Shown: positions 35,150 to 46,900 of the stretch, in pieces | Numbering within the stretch: position 1 is the stretch's first letter | How the letters are laid out: the number at the start of each line of letters is the position of its first letter | Assembly: GCA_030704615.1 (NCBI GenBank) | Contig: JAKLZA010000278.1 | Location: 1 to 64,000, forward strand | DNA from: Takakia lepidozioides | Taxonomy: Eukaryota; Streptophyta; Takakiopsida; Takakiales; Takakiaceae | Direction: 5' to 3' | DNA length: 64,000 bases | Position numbers and translations under genes: made by a program | Notes under the pieces: generated by a model | Seen by the model: the letters and a program-made list of their open reading frames with translations, nothing else | Databases searched by the model: none | Told to the model about the DNA's origin: nothing

Positions 35150-38100
35150 AGGGGTACAGTGGTATCCATGACAAACCCCTGCAACATGATTTGCATGTTG
35201 AACCGCAAGAGCAGTCACGGGCTGCACCAGTGTTACGAACGGAGTATGGAACACTTGTCGCTAGGCCCAGTATATATGACCGGGGTGGGCAAAACAAACG
35301 TGACACAGCCTATCACAGCCCATCACGGCGTGACACAGCCTATCACAGCCCATCACGACGTGACACAGCCAACCACAGCCCAGCAAGGCACACACAGCCT
35401 ATCACAGCCCATCACGGCGTGACACAGCCTATCACAGCCCATCACGACGTGACACAGCCAACCACAGCCCAGCAAGGCGCAACACAGCTTATCACAGCCC
35501 GTCACGACGTGACACAGCCAACCACAACCCAGCAAGGCGTGACACAGCCTATCACAACCTACCGCAGCGTGTCACAGCCTATCACAGCTTACACACAGTG
35601 CAACACAGCCTATCACAGCTCAAGACAGCCTACTAAAGTTACACGATCCATAGAATCAGTGACAAGTGGACACATAAAAACTTCAGTAAAATGGCTGAAG
35701 GAAGAAGAAACGGAAATTAATTTAAAAATAGACACGTGGAGGTCAGGGTGCGACACACAGCAGAGAATGAAGTGCAAGGACAGGTGTCAAAAAGAAAGAG
35801 GACAAGAACGGCCGTCAAAAGGGATGAAAGGCGGACCCATTAATGATTACGGAAAAAGGGAAACAGAACGAACGGCAAGTACAGAAAAGCCGAATTCATG
35901 TCGCATGTGTGATCCTAGTGGACTATCCAACAGGGAAAGTCCACTAAAGAAGATAAAAGTTAAAATCCAGTCACAGCGGCCACAGCCAATAGAAAACCAG
36001 AAAAATGATCAAGAAAATGGAGGGAAATTGAGCGCAAGAGGCGGCGTCGTTCAGAGTAACGGGCGTCTCGACAGGACAGGCCATAAATGCTATAACTTGG
36101 AAACTATGGAGGAACTAACAGACATTACGCTCGCAATATTACTTACGCAGTGGCAGAGACACGAAACGAAAGAGCAGAGCTTTTCTCTTGAACAATGCTT
36201 GCAAGCCCCGCAGGCTTACAAGAGGTTACCCATAGCTTTCTGCGGCAACCATACGTTTCTGCTTTGTGCACTACAGGCACTCCTGCAGTTGTTACAGCCA
36301 AAGCAGTTCGGTGAGTCTAAGATGAAGAGAGTGAGAGGAATGGAGGAAATCAGGGTGAAGAGCACCACCATTCTGCAGAAACAAACGATGGCTACCCCAC
36401 AGGCGACAAAGATACTGAAGGAGCTGAGATTGGAAGGATTGCAAAGCAAGGATTGGACACTACACCATAGACAGTACATGTTACAATTTTTGCAGAACTT
36501 TGAGCCAAAGACAGGAACAACAACGGTGAAGGGAGTTGAATTAATGATTACTCCCCTATACCTCCAGCAATTGTTTCAATTGCCAGCAGGTCATGTGTAT
36601 GTGGAAGAACACAGGGAAAGACTGCAAATAGGGGATTTATTCCAAGAAGGGAGTTTCTTTAAAACTCAGGGTTATGCTTGTACCAAAGCTGTGTACCCAG
36701 GGTTAAAAGACATAAGCCAAGTATTGAACGTTCTGATTGCCCTGAAACAGAACCAACAATATTTGAGCAAATCCTTCACAGAGGAAATCCTCAAAGGCTT
36801 GAAGGGACAAGAGGTACTATGGGCGGACATAATGTACAACGCACTGGTAGAGGAGATGAAAAGATTACAAAGTACTACCGCAAAATCTCCTATCATAGTG
36901 TCTGGCCCAATCATTGCTCAAATAATCCTTAGTTCGGGCATACTTAATGCACAAGAAAGGAAGGAAATGGGAGTGTTTGAGCCAGAAACAACTGCAATGG
37001 AAGAGCAAGGCTCTTCACACAGTGAGGGTGGACTAGCAGCACAACCAGAGACTAAGAGGCAGAGAAGGGGAAAGACTGTAGTGGCGGATCCACTGGCTTC
37101 ACGGATTCCGCATGATAATGTTTCCCAAGCTCATAACCAGGAAGGGGCACAGCAGCACAAAAGAATGTTATTACTGGAAGCAGGACCTTCAGAGAGGGAG
37201 GAAGAAGTTACTTCTGCATCACAACCAACACAGCCACTTGAACGACTTGTCACAAGGTCACAAGTTATCCATGCAGCTCAAACCGAAATAATTGATTTGG
37301 AAAGTGAAGGGATAGAGATTCCAACTACAGAGCAGATAGTGGCAGAAATAGAGAAAGGGGACCTTCTCTATGAATATTCTGGTCTGGTAAAGGAGACAGA
37401 AATCCCAGAGGTGCAACAGTTGCCCAAAGGAAATCCTGAGGTGCATATAATGCACACACCTGTGTTGGAGGTACCACAGGCAGAAGGCCATGACACTGTA
37501 GCACCGGTCATGAATGAAGTAGTTCAGGAAGAAAATCCGGTGGGACAATGGTCTGAATGGTTAGTGAGACATCATACTGTTGAAGATCGGGAGGAACAGC
37601 AGCAACCTCACCATGATGACCCTCAACAGGAAATGCTGATGAGTTCCATAGGCAGGACACTTAATTTGTTGGGGACTTATGTCAAAACCCATGTTCCAAT
37701 TACCCAATTGACAGCCTTGAAAGAAGAACTCAGGAAGGAGTTTGAGGCTCGACTTGCCACTGAGTGTGCAAACAAGGTCGATGAAGAGGTCACTCTCAAG
37801 ATGAAGCAGGACTTGGCCAATACAGAAATGGCTTTGCAATTAGCCAAGCAACAATTGATTGAGGCAGGCCTCGCGCAAGACCAGTTGCACGAAGCACATA
37901 AGCAACAGCTATACCAAATGCAGGTGCAGCATGAAAGCAAGTTGCAAGAACTGAATGCACTACATACGGAGTTGCAAACAGTGCATAACAGGATGGCAAT
38001 ACAATGCGCTACAATTACAACTATGCTTGACCAATCAACAAAAGAAATAAACAGTCAAGCGGAAAAATGTACGAAGGCAGAAGAAGAGAATGCGGAGCAC

Positions 38101-39432
38101 ATGAAGCTCATTGTCGATATGAAGAATACAATCTGTCGCAATGAAGATACTCTCAAGCAATACAGGCAGATGGAAGCTGAGAATGAGAAATACATCGTGG
38201 AGTTGCAACAAAACATCGTGGCCAATAGAAATGAAATCTCAATCAGTAACAAGGCTTCGAAAGAAGCCAATAATCTACTTGTTGCCTATGCGCAATTGGT
38301 TGAGCCACAGGCGAAGCGCATGAAGGATTTACAACAGCAGTTGGAATTGTATAAGCTAAGAGAGGAGCAAACTCTCAGGGGAACCACAAGCAGCTTGGTG
38401 GATAACAGCCTTATGCAGGTCTGGCTAGCACAAGGGCCAGTAGAAGGCAAAGCCCCACGGAAGCTCACCCAAAGCGAGATGAATGAGCTTAGACTGCAGG
38501 TGCAGAACATTGCCACAACTACTATAGACAATGTCTATAGTAGGATAGCAGAGTTACAAGAGGATGTAGACGGACTCCAGACTCAAGTGGAAGACCTCAC
38601 TTCAAACATCGACCAAAGAGTCTATATCCCTCGGGAACAGCTAATGGCTTCTTATTTGAAAGCCAGAACTCTGGCTTTTCAGTCTTCACAGGAGGTGCAA
38701 GAGATGCCAATGGTACAGGAACCACTACCACCACCACCACAACAGGTCAGTGTACCAGTAACTGAACCTGTGGTTACTACAACCACACCACAGCCACCAC
38801 AGCCGGAGGTATGGGGCAATGCAGCTTTTAACCCACCTAAAACTCCAGCTGCCAGGGAGTACAGTAGGGCTATGATTATGCCCTTCAACCAAATTCCATT
38901 CATGTTGGATTTGGCTTGGAAAGAATTTAGTCCTCCGCAGTCATTCGCACATTACTACCAAATCATGCGTATTTGGCTGCCAGTGGCAACCAGGACTAAA
39001 GTTCTTCCAAACAATCGACATATTGAAGATCATCACTTTGCACAATACTGGCACGAGGCAGGTACAATGTTGAGGGAATTGGTTGCTTTCCAGGTTGTAC
39101 ATGGACTCATTTATACCAAGACCAAGGAGATAGCAAGTATTGTCATGGGGTGCGGGCTATACTACGCTGCTTGTTTTCTGATACGTTACCACATTGAGCA
39201 ACAAAAGATGCAAGCACGCTTTCAAAGTTACTCCAGTGGAGATCATTGGGTATTACCTTCGGTGCCACCTCATATGTACCTATATGACCCAAAAGTTATG
39301 ATACAGAAGGATTCTCAAATTCGTTCATGGTTTCAAGCAGCCTGCAACAATTTGTCAACACAAAATTCGGACTTGATGACATTTTCTATAAGGGACATAT
39401 CGCATGGAAATACTTGCACGCGGCACCAGTAA
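35002..39432 (+). CDS. Integrase C-terminus, coding minisatellite and ORF3 (1,476 codons)
   Basis: The listed ATG is only the first Met in a frame that in elements 1 and 3 continues from integrase; it is probably not a real start. In order: the GPY/F module (SPWKGPYVIQK, about 14-24); a 30-bp repeat peptide (about 100-210, DTAYHSPSRR or VTQPITAHHG types); a basic linker; a CYNLETMEELTD region (about 365); a 463-650 segment (ELMITPLYLQQLFQLPAG, then PIIVSGPIIAQIIL) faintly like plant-mobile-domain or retrotransposon ORF1 proteins; a KRQRRGK basic cluster (about 684); a long Gln/Glu/Leu-rich coiled coil (about 873-1220); a Pro-rich stretch (about 1235-1270); and a C-terminal HYYQIMRIW region. 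There is no signal peptide or convincing membrane span, so it is not an obvious envelope protein. A missing base near 39363 shifts the end off frame. Function unknown. Confidence 0.75.
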   Translation: MQKKGKIQASKLKSPWKGPYVIQKMYDNNTAMLQTINKEMLGRVNANKLKGYSGIHDKPLQHDLHVEPQEQSRAAPVLRTEYGTLVARPSIYDRGGQNKRDTAYHSPSRRDTAYHSPSRRDTANHSPARHTQPITAHHGVTQPITAHHDVTQPTTAQQGATQLITARHDVTQPTTTQQGVTQPITTYRSVSQPITAYTQCNTAYHSSRQPTKVTRSIESVTSGHIKTSVKWLKEEETEINLKIDTWRSGCDTQQRMKCKDRCQKERGQERPSKGMKGGPINDYGKRETERTASTEKPNSCRMCDPSGLSNRESPLKKIKVKIQSQRPQPIENQKNDQENGGKLSARGGVVQSNGRLDRTGHKCYNLETMEELTDITLAILLTQWQRHETKEQSFSLEQCLQAPQAYKRLPIAFCGNHTFLLCALQALLQLLQPKQFGESKMKRVRGMEEIRVKSTTILQKQTMATPQATKILKELRLEGLQSKDWTLHHRQYMLQFLQNFEPKTGTTTVKGVELMITPLYLQQLFQLPAGHVYVEEHRERLQIGDLFQEGSFFKTQGYACTKAVYPGLKDISQVLNVLIALKQNQQYLSKSFTEEILKGLKGQEVLWADIMYNALVEEMKRLQSTTAKSPIIVSGPIIAQIILSSGILNAQERKEMGVFEPETTAMEEQGSSHSEGGLAAQPETKRQRRGKTVVADPLASRIPHDNVSQAHNQEGAQQHKRMLLLEAGPSEREEEVTSASQPTQPLERLVTRSQVIHAAQTEIIDLESEGIEIPTTEQIVAEIEKGDLLYEYSGLVKETEIPEVQQLPKGNPEVHIMHTPVLEVPQAEGHDTVAPVMNEVVQEENPVGQWSEWLVRHHTVEDREEQQQPHHDDPQQEMLMSSIGRTLNLLGTYVKTHVPITQLTALKEELRKEFEARLATECANKVDEEVTLKMKQDLANTEMALQLAKQQLIEAGLAQDQLHEAHKQQLYQMQVQHESKLQELNALHTELQTVHNRMAIQCATITTMLDQSTKEINSQAEKCTKAEEENAEHMKLIVDMKNTICRNEDTLKQYRQMEAENEKYIVELQQNIVANRNEISISNKASKEANNLLVAYAQLVEPQAKRMKDLQQQLELYKLREEQTLRGTTSSLVDNSLMQVWLAQGPVEGKAPRKLTQSEMNELRLQVQNIATTTIDNVYSRIAELQEDVDGLQTQVEDLTSNIDQRVYIPREQLMASYLKARTLAFQSSQEVQEMPMVQEPLPPPPQQVSVPVTEPVVTTTTPQPPQPEVWGNAAFNPPKTPAAREYSRAMIMPFNQIPFMLDLAWKEFSPPQSFAHYYQIMRIWLPVATRTKVLPNNRHIEDHHFAQYWHEAGTMLRELVAFQVVHGLIYTKTKEIASIVMGCGLYYAACFLIRYHIEQQKMQARFQSYSSGDHWVLPSVPPHMYLYDPKVMIQKDSQIRSWFQAACNNLSTQNSDLMTFSIRDISHGNTCTRHQ
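35299..35632 (+). repeat. 30-bp coding minisatellite (element 2)
   Basis: About eleven units with core GACACAGCCTATCACAGCC. Small indels between units switch the reading from DTAYHSPSRR to VTQPITAHHG and back, yet the frame stays open because two of the three sense frames of the unit lack stops. Length differs from elements 1 and 3. Confidence 0.93.
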
Positions 39433-39869
39433 TTGGTACCCCACTCATTTGGACAGACAAGGAGCTCAGTGTCTACACCAATTTTGCTGTTCAACGGTTG
39501 CACCAGGTTGTAAAATGCAAACTTCCAGACATGGTAGGACAACATTGTATGCCCCAGATGATTCCACAAAAAGTTCGAAAATTAAAACACCTAAGAGGCG
39601 ATGACGATTCTGATACAACTGGTTCTTCACAAAATTCTTTTGACATGGGAGAAGACTATACAATTCAGATGGAAGCGAAGAAACAAAGGGGATCTCCTCT
39701 ACCGGAAAGATTACCTCGATATCAGCCTCCAGAAGGCCTCACTTATCCAGGTAGTAATCAACCATCTCCATCAACCAGAGACAGACCTCGGGCTCGTACA
39801 CACAGCCCACCACGAAACTCTCAACGTCAAAGTGATCACTCACAAAGGTTTGCTACTCGAAAACAGTAA
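39327..39869 (+). pseudogene. C-terminal end of ORF3, off-frame fragment in element 2
   Basis: 180 codons that in element 3 are in frame with the rest of ORF3. In element 2 one base is missing near 39363 (ACACAAAATTC against ACACAGAAATTC), so this part lies in another frame. Homology to element 3 begins about codon 13 (KFGLDDIFYKGHIAWKYLH). It includes a charged, Arg/Ser/Pro-rich tail (RDRPRARTHSPPR). The stop is 38 bp before the 3' LTR, leaving almost no 3' untranslated gap. The listed ATG is not a likely native start. Confidence 0.75.
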
Positions 39870-39890
39870 ACCGTGAGGACACGGCTTTTT

Positions 39891-39907
39891 GAGGGGGGAA
39901 GGGGTAA
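39891..39907 (+). other. Polypurine tract of element 2
   Basis: GAGGGGGGAAGGGGTAA immediately before the TG of the 3' LTR. It is conserved in all three elements. Confidence 0.92.
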
Positions 39908-40925
39908 TGTTAGAGGACTGTAGGGGACTTAGACACTTATACGGGATCTGTAGGGTACCCTTAATTTTTGCACAGACTGAGACAAACAGGAACCTTAGGG
40001 GTGACAGCAGAGCACTGTAGAAGGGGGTTACACAACCCACACAGCCCACACAGCCGTCACAGCCGTCACAGCCCACACAGCCGACACAGCCGACACAGCC
40101 CACACAGCCCACACAGCCCACACAGCCCGACACAGCCGTCACAGTCCACACAGCCCACACAGCCGTCACAGCCAACACAGCCCGTCACAGCCGTCACAGC
40201 CCACACAGCCCACACAGCCCGTCACAGTCGTCACAGCAGACACAGCCCACACAGCCAGTCACAGCCCGGCATAGCCACACAGCCAGTCACAGCCCGACAC
40301 AGCCAAACACAGCCAGTCACCGCTTGACACAGCTGTCACGATAATAGGGAACGAAGAGTAGGACAGGGAACGACTGTGGGGAACAACACCAGAAAAGGGA
40401 ACATGTTAGTTCACATACGACGGTTAGAGAGGGAAACGGTTAGAACCGCGGATAGGAGGATAAAGGGAAGAACGGGGATTATGATGAGATCATTATTCGG
40501 GGAGGACTTGGGAGTCAGGCGGAAGCGGAGATCGGAGAGCACGATGAAGGAGGATTAGTAGATGCTTGTTAGATGCAAAGCCGTAGGGATATTGTAGAGG
40601 AGAATAGAGATACAATGGCTTCGGCCTGATACCTGATAAATCATAATCTGATATTTATACGATACAATCACACTGTGTAGAGAGATCTGAGTGAAGCTGT
40701 GGATTGAATGGAGGAGTGAAGGAAACTAATACGTAATTATCAATGGTAAGGTAGCTAAGATGAATGAGAAAAGGGAAACAAATAGGAAACACCCCCATGA
40801 TACACTAGCTGTAGGTCATGACTGATTGTTCTGCGCGGGCTGAGTACTTAGAGATTTCCAACTCTTCTATCTTGGAGTTTCCGCCTCGGATAGCGAAGGG
40901 ATGGGTGAGTAAAAGCCGCGCGACA
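39908..40925 (+). repeat. Element 2 3' LTR
   Basis: 1,018 bp from TGTTAGAGG to GCGCGACA, identical to the 5' LTR apart from one extra A. The minisatellite is at about 40032-40338. The ORF-X start codon is duplicated here but its frame leads into array sequence after the LTR. Confidence 0.97.
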
Positions 40926-40930
40926 GCTAC
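40926..40930. repeat. Target-site duplication, right (GCTAC)
   Basis: This copy matches 27527-27531. Array sequence resumes at 40931 with TTGCTGGACC, exactly as in uninterrupted units. Confidence 0.97.
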
Positions 40931-43900
40931 TTGCTGGACCATAAAGGTTACTGTTTTAGAATCCAGTTTTTGAATAAGTCGCCTTCCCAAAAAAAACAGC
41001 CAGCCTGAAGGTATGATAGCATTGCAAATGCATGAGCAAGCATTACATGCAATGACATGGCTTATTTGAGTCTCTGTAAGGAGCTGCAGGACTTCATGAT
41101 CAAAACTCTGCCAGGGTAGAAGGTTAGAAGCACACAACACCTACTAGCAAGCATGTCTTGAAAATCAAAATTATGATGGGGCCAGGTCTGAAGGTGCTTC
41201 AGTGCCAAGTCATAGGCAAGACTTCTAACAACACAAAACACAGGGCTGACTACCCTCAAGCAGATATGGGCCTGGAGTGGAATTCCAGGGCCTCATAAAA
41301 AGCTCTGCCAGTTAAAGAAAGGAACTCAGAAACCCCTGTCCCCTATCATGCAATGAAATCACGGTGATATGAGAGCCTTGAAGAATGTTTGTTATCAGAC
41401 AAGGTCTATCTTCTGATCCATCAAAGCCAAGGCCATGATGTTTCATTTCAGAGCCTAGTTTCCATGCAGCCAGAGTTATAGCTGCAGCCCTATACCTTTG
41501 TTGAAAACAGCCAGAGCCTTCAGTAGAGATTTTGTTTTCTATGAAGTCCCTTGTGTGTCTTAACTCCAAAACATGTAGAAGTGGTCATCAAGAACCAAAA
41601 ACAAGGGTAAGGAGTAAGAAGGCGATCCTCATTAGAGCAGACTTGAAGCCGTTTTGAGGCAGCAAGGTGGCAGATTTGAAACAGCAACTGGCATCGGCAG
41701 CTTCAGGCGGTAGCAACAATCCCTTATGCAAGAATCGGACTCTACAAGCTTCAAGAATTCAAGACAAGTGAAGACCCTCACCTGTGCCCGTCCCAAAAAC
41801 CACCACATAAAGATGTGTGTTAGCGAGGATGCATCAGGTGAGTGGCAGGTCTTCACAGTTGCTATCCATGTCAGTGCTGAATTCTAAAGCATGTACAGAT
41901 CACAATTCAAGCAAGGGTAACCTCAAAAGACCTTGAGTGTTTGCGGTATGCCCTGCGCCATGGCGTCCAACAGATCGTCTCCAACAGAACACAATCACAG
42001 TAGAAGGGTTCACAGATAGAGAAGAGCTCGTACAAAGTGAAAGAGCCATATGTAATATGTAGATAAATAGGGGTAGAGTACTTCCCAACGAGGAGTAAAA
42101 GCGCCGCTGCAATTAAAAAGAACCATGAGGGTCTGAGCAAAGCAATCATCGCTTTGTCACCTGCCAGAGAAGAATCTGCATGACCGCCAATGCGCATCCC
42201 AAGAGCCAGCCATCACGGGTACCATGCAGCAGTTGGGGAGCAGATTTACACGGCGCATCATCAAGGATCCCTGAAGCACGAGCTCTGTGCTGTGAAAGGT
42301 GTCGACCTGCTTAGGGCACAGATCCCCGATTTCTCATCCAGGGGGGATGAAAAGTCGCATTCTAGCAGGAGATGCACTGGTCAATGGATGACATCCATTA
42401 AAAAGGTAACTTTTAGGGTTAGGGTATAGGCTCAAGTTTAATAACTGCCATCATTTCTAATAAATGATGGTAAAATTACTCTCTCCTGGATTAAAATAGG
42501 TCACCATCGTTCATGGAATTCATCCCGTTTGGATGAAAAAGGAGAAAACAAATGATAAACCAAGATTTATGCACAGCAAGGGTCATCATCCTAATAATTT
42601 CATCCATATTTGGATGAGAAAGGAGATTAGGATGAAAACCAAAATCTGCAGAGTAAGCGTCATCATCCTTCAAAAAATTCATCCAGTTTTGGATGAAAAG
42701 GGAATTGGGATGAACAACCAAATAACCAGCATTAAAAAGGTTAAGGCCAGATGAAATCCAAAGAGTTATAGAGGGAGAGGGAGAGAGGGAGAGAGAGGGA
42801 CCCACCAGCCAATCCCCTGGCATGGCAGAACCTTACGGAGTGAGTGTGGTATGCACTCACCCCGTAAGGGAGTGCATACCAAACCCCTTCTCATAAGGTT
42901 TCCCCTCTTCCATGTAGTTCTATCCTTAGATTATATTATCCAAGGGAGTAGAATCCTACATCCTCTCTTCCTCCGGTCATGAATGAAACATTGGCATAAA
43001 GTGTATCATAGCAAGACTGGTATAGTATCACGAGAAAAGAACAGAGAGTTCAGTGGTATACTTAGCTCTGGATAGGTACAAGTTTTTAGAAAATACCTTT
43101 CAGTTTCTCAATAAGCTCTCGCACAGGGAAGAACAGGCTAGGGAAGGAACCTCGTTCAAGGAACCTTGTCAAGATATAGCAGCAGCTCAGGTCTGTAGTA
43201 CCATGCCTGTGATATAGACAAAACATCTTCTAGCAACAGATTAGAGTTGGGTATTTTTTTATGGTGCCACAAGGAGCGAAGCCATATCTAAGAGAAGTAT
43301 AGAAGCACTTGATCAAAGGACTTGGTAGTCACTCGATCATAAGGTATTTGATTCTGATATAAGGCATCGGCTACAAGGGACTAGCTAACAAAAGTAGTGT
43401 GCATTGACCGGATCAAGTATAAGGTGTACACGTACTCCCGTAAGCTGTCTTACCAGGGCTTAGCTCATAATATCGGCATTCAGAAGTCCTTTAGATGCTC
43501 AGGTATCATCAAGGATGCCTTACTCTTCATACCCAATCAATCAACCATACTATTGCTGGAGAAGATCATATCTGGCCAAGGGGGATTCATACCCCAAGGC
43601 TTTAAGTTCATCATTCCAGTTTGGAATGTGTTTGCTGCCTATCTGCCTGCAAGGCTCCTCAAAAAATATCGTCAGTACATCAGAATGAGAAGGTGAAACA
43701 GGAAAGGAGAAGGGTAGATGGTGTGTACAAAAACCACTAAGTACACTGATCAGATAAAGAGAGGGAAGATATACATGTCATGTCAAGACATGGACAAGAC
43801 CACTAAGGTCATTGTCATTGAAAGACAAAGCAGCCCTTTACAGGGCACCATCTAACAACCACTTCCATGTTTACCATCTCATTTGAATATCCCGTTACAT

Positions 43901-46900
43901 TTCAGGGTATCTGAAAAAACAGGGTGGGAGGGTGGGATTCTTGGTCAATCATATTGTGAAAGCACCATAGTTTGACATACAACGATCACCACCATACTTG
44001 CCGATTGTAACATCATTTCAAAAACCAGATTGCAGGTCTGGAGATAAATCTCGAGAGCCAAGCACATAGTACTTTAAATTGCAATTGAAACAGCAAGCCA
44101 TACATGTCTTAAGCATTTGCCTGTTGACATAATGATTCCTCATTTTTTGTTGACATGGGTCAAGCCTTACATAATCCAGTTCTTGAGCCATTCATCTTCC
44201 TAAAAAGGCATCCTGTGTTGGCTTGAAACCGATCTATCAGTGCCAAGACACATGCAAGATTCGTAAAGTAGAAACGGGGCTGAGTTTTTTCAGGCATATG
44301 CAGGCCTGGATTGGTATTCCGGGGCCTCATAAACAGCTCTGCCAGGGTAAAAAATAAATAACTCAGAATTCCAGGTCAATCATATCATGAAAGCACCATG
44401 GTTTAATAAAAAAATTCCCCTATACTTGCAGATTGTACCTTCATTTCATAAACCAGATTGCAGGTCTGGAGATAACCTCCAAAACCAAGCCCTTCAAGCA
44501 ACAAGTGTCGTTCTTGCTTAGTTTTATCTAAGTAAGAATATCTCTACACCTAGCAAGGTGTATCATGACCAGGTTTAGGCCATGAAAAAGTATTTAAAAC
44601 TGTCATGCTAGGCTACTTGCTGGACCATAAAGGTTACTGTTTTAGAATCCAGTTTTTGAATAAGTCGCCTTCCCAAAAAAAACAGCCAGCCTGAAGGTAT
44701 CATAGCATTGCAAATGCATGAGCAAGCATTACATGCAATGACATGGCTTATTTGAGTCTCTGTAAGGAGCTGCAGGACTTCATGATCAAAACTCTGCCAG
44801 GGTAGAAGGTTAGAAGCACACAACACCTACTAGCAAGCATGTCTTGAAAATCAAAATTATGATGGGGCCAGGTCTGAAGGTGCTTCAGTGCCAAGTCATA
44901 GGCAAGACTTCTAACAACACAAAACACAGGGCTGAGTACCCTCAAGCAGATATGGGCCTGGAGTGGAATTCCAGGGCCTCATAAAAAGCTCTGCCAGTTA
45001 AAGAAAGGAACTCAGAAACCCCTGTCCCCTATCATGCAATGAAATCACGGTGATATGAGAGCCTTGAAGAATGTTTGTTATCAGACAAGGTCTATCTTCT
45101 GATCCATCAAAGCCAAGGCCATGATGTTTCATTTCAGAGCCTAGTTTCCATGCAGCCAGAGTTATAGCTGCAGCCCTATACCTTTGTTGAAAACAGCCAG
45201 AGCCTTCAGTAGAGATTTTGTTTTCTATGAAGTCCCTTGTGTGTCTTAACTCCAAAACATGTAGAAGTGGTCATCAAGAACCAAAAACAAGGGTAAGGAG
45301 TAAGAAGGCGATCCTCATTAGAGCAGACTTGAAGCCGTTTTGAGGCAGCAAGGTGGCAGATTTGAAACAGCAACTGGCATCGGCAGCTTCAGGCGGTAGC
45401 AACAATCCCTTATGCAAGAATCGGACTCTACAAGCTTCAAGAATTCAAGACAAGTGAAGACCCTCACCTGTGCCCGTCCCAAAAACCACCACATAAAGAT
45501 GTGTGTTAGCGAGGATGCATCAGGTGAGTGGCAGGTCTTCACAGTTGCTATCCATGTCAGTGCTGAATTCTAAAGCATGTACAGATCACAATTCAAGCAA
45601 GGGTAACCTCAAAAGACCTTGAGTGTTTGCGGTATGCCCTGCGCCATGGCGTCCAACAGATCGTCTCCAACAGAACACAATCACAGTAGAAGGGTTCACA
45701 GATAGAGAAGAGCTCGTACAAAGTGAAAGAGCCATATGTAATATGTAGATAAATAGGGGTAGAGTACTTCCCAACGAGGAGTAAAAGCGCCGCTGCAATT
45801 AAAAAGAACCATGAGGGTCTGAGCAAAGCAATCATCGCTTTGTCACCTGCCAGAGAAGAATCTGCATGACCGCCAATGCGCATCCCAAGAGCCAGCCATC
45901 ACGGGTACCATGCAGCAGTTGGGGAGCAGATTTACACGGCGCATCATCAAGGATCCCTGAAGCACGAGCTCTGTGCTGTGAAAGGTGTCGACCTGCTTAG
46001 GGCACAGATCCCCGATTTCTCATCCAGGGGGGATGAAAAGTCGCATTCTAGCAGGAGATGCACTGGTCAATGGATGACATCCATTAAAAAGGTAACTTTT
46101 AGGGTTAGGGTATAGGCTCAAGTTTAATAACTGCCATCATTTCTAATAAATGATGGTAAAATTACTCTCTCCTGGATTAAAATAGGTCACCATCGTTCAT
46201 GGAATTCATCCCGTTTGGATGAAAAAGGAGAAAACAAATGATAAACCAAGATTTATGCACAGCAAGGGTCATCATCCTAATAATTTCATCCATATTTGGA
46301 TGAGAAAGGAGATTAGGATGAAAAACCAAAATCTGCAGAGTAAGCGTCATCATCCTTCAAAAAATTCATCCAGTTTTGGATGAAAAGGGAATTGGGATGA
46401 ACAACCAAATAACCAGCATTAAAAAGGTTAAGGCCAGATGAAATCCAAAGAGTTATAGAGGGAGAGGGAGAGAGGGAGAGAGAGGGACCCACCAGCCAAT
46501 CCCCTGGCATGGCAGAACCTTACGGAGTGAGTGTGGTATGCACTCACCCCGTAAGGGAGTGCATACCAAACCCCTTCTCATAAGGTTTCCCCTCTTCCAT
46601 GTAGTTCTATCCTTAGATTATATTATCCAAGGGAGTAGAATCCTACATCCTCTCTTCCTCCGGTCATGAATGAAACATTGGCATAAAGTGTATCATAGCA
46701 AGACTGGTATAGTATCACGAGAAAAGAACAGAGAGTTCAGTGGTATACTTAGCTCTGGATAGGTACAAGTTTTTAGAAAATACCTTTCAGTTTCTCAATA
46801 AGCTCTCGCACAGGGAAGAACAGGCTAGGGAAGGAACCTCGTTCAAGGAACCTTGTCAAGATATAGCAGCAGCTCAGGTCTGTAGTACCATGCCTGTGAT

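Larger units (their letters stand above)
27532..40925 (+). mobile_element. Element 2: complete Ty3/gypsy LTR retrotransposon, 13,394 bp
   Basis: The element has LTRs 27532-28548 and 39908-40925 with TG...CA ends, a PBS at 28551, a PPT at 39891 and a 5-bp TSD. The coding order is ORF-X, gag, PR, RT, RNase H, INT, 30-bp coding minisatellite, ORF3. The order RT-RH-INT defines Ty3/gypsy. FLDD in RT, DGG in PR, GPY/F without a chromodomain and a tRNA-Arg-like PBS point to the non-chromovirus (Athila/Tat-related) side. I see no second (archaeal-type) RNase H, which Tat/Ogre members usually have. Only two frame lesions are visible, near 34995 and 39363, each a single missing base relative to elements 1 and 3. 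Confidence 0.97.

Noticed and set aside
36080-39869. Envelope-like glycoprotein in the 3' ORF
   Set aside because: No signal peptide, no clear transmembrane anchor and a long soluble coiled coil instead.
27532-40925. Endogenous pararetrovirus (caulimovirus type)
   Set aside because: LTRs, PBS, PPT, target duplication and a DDE integrase are all present, which defines an LTR retrotransposon.
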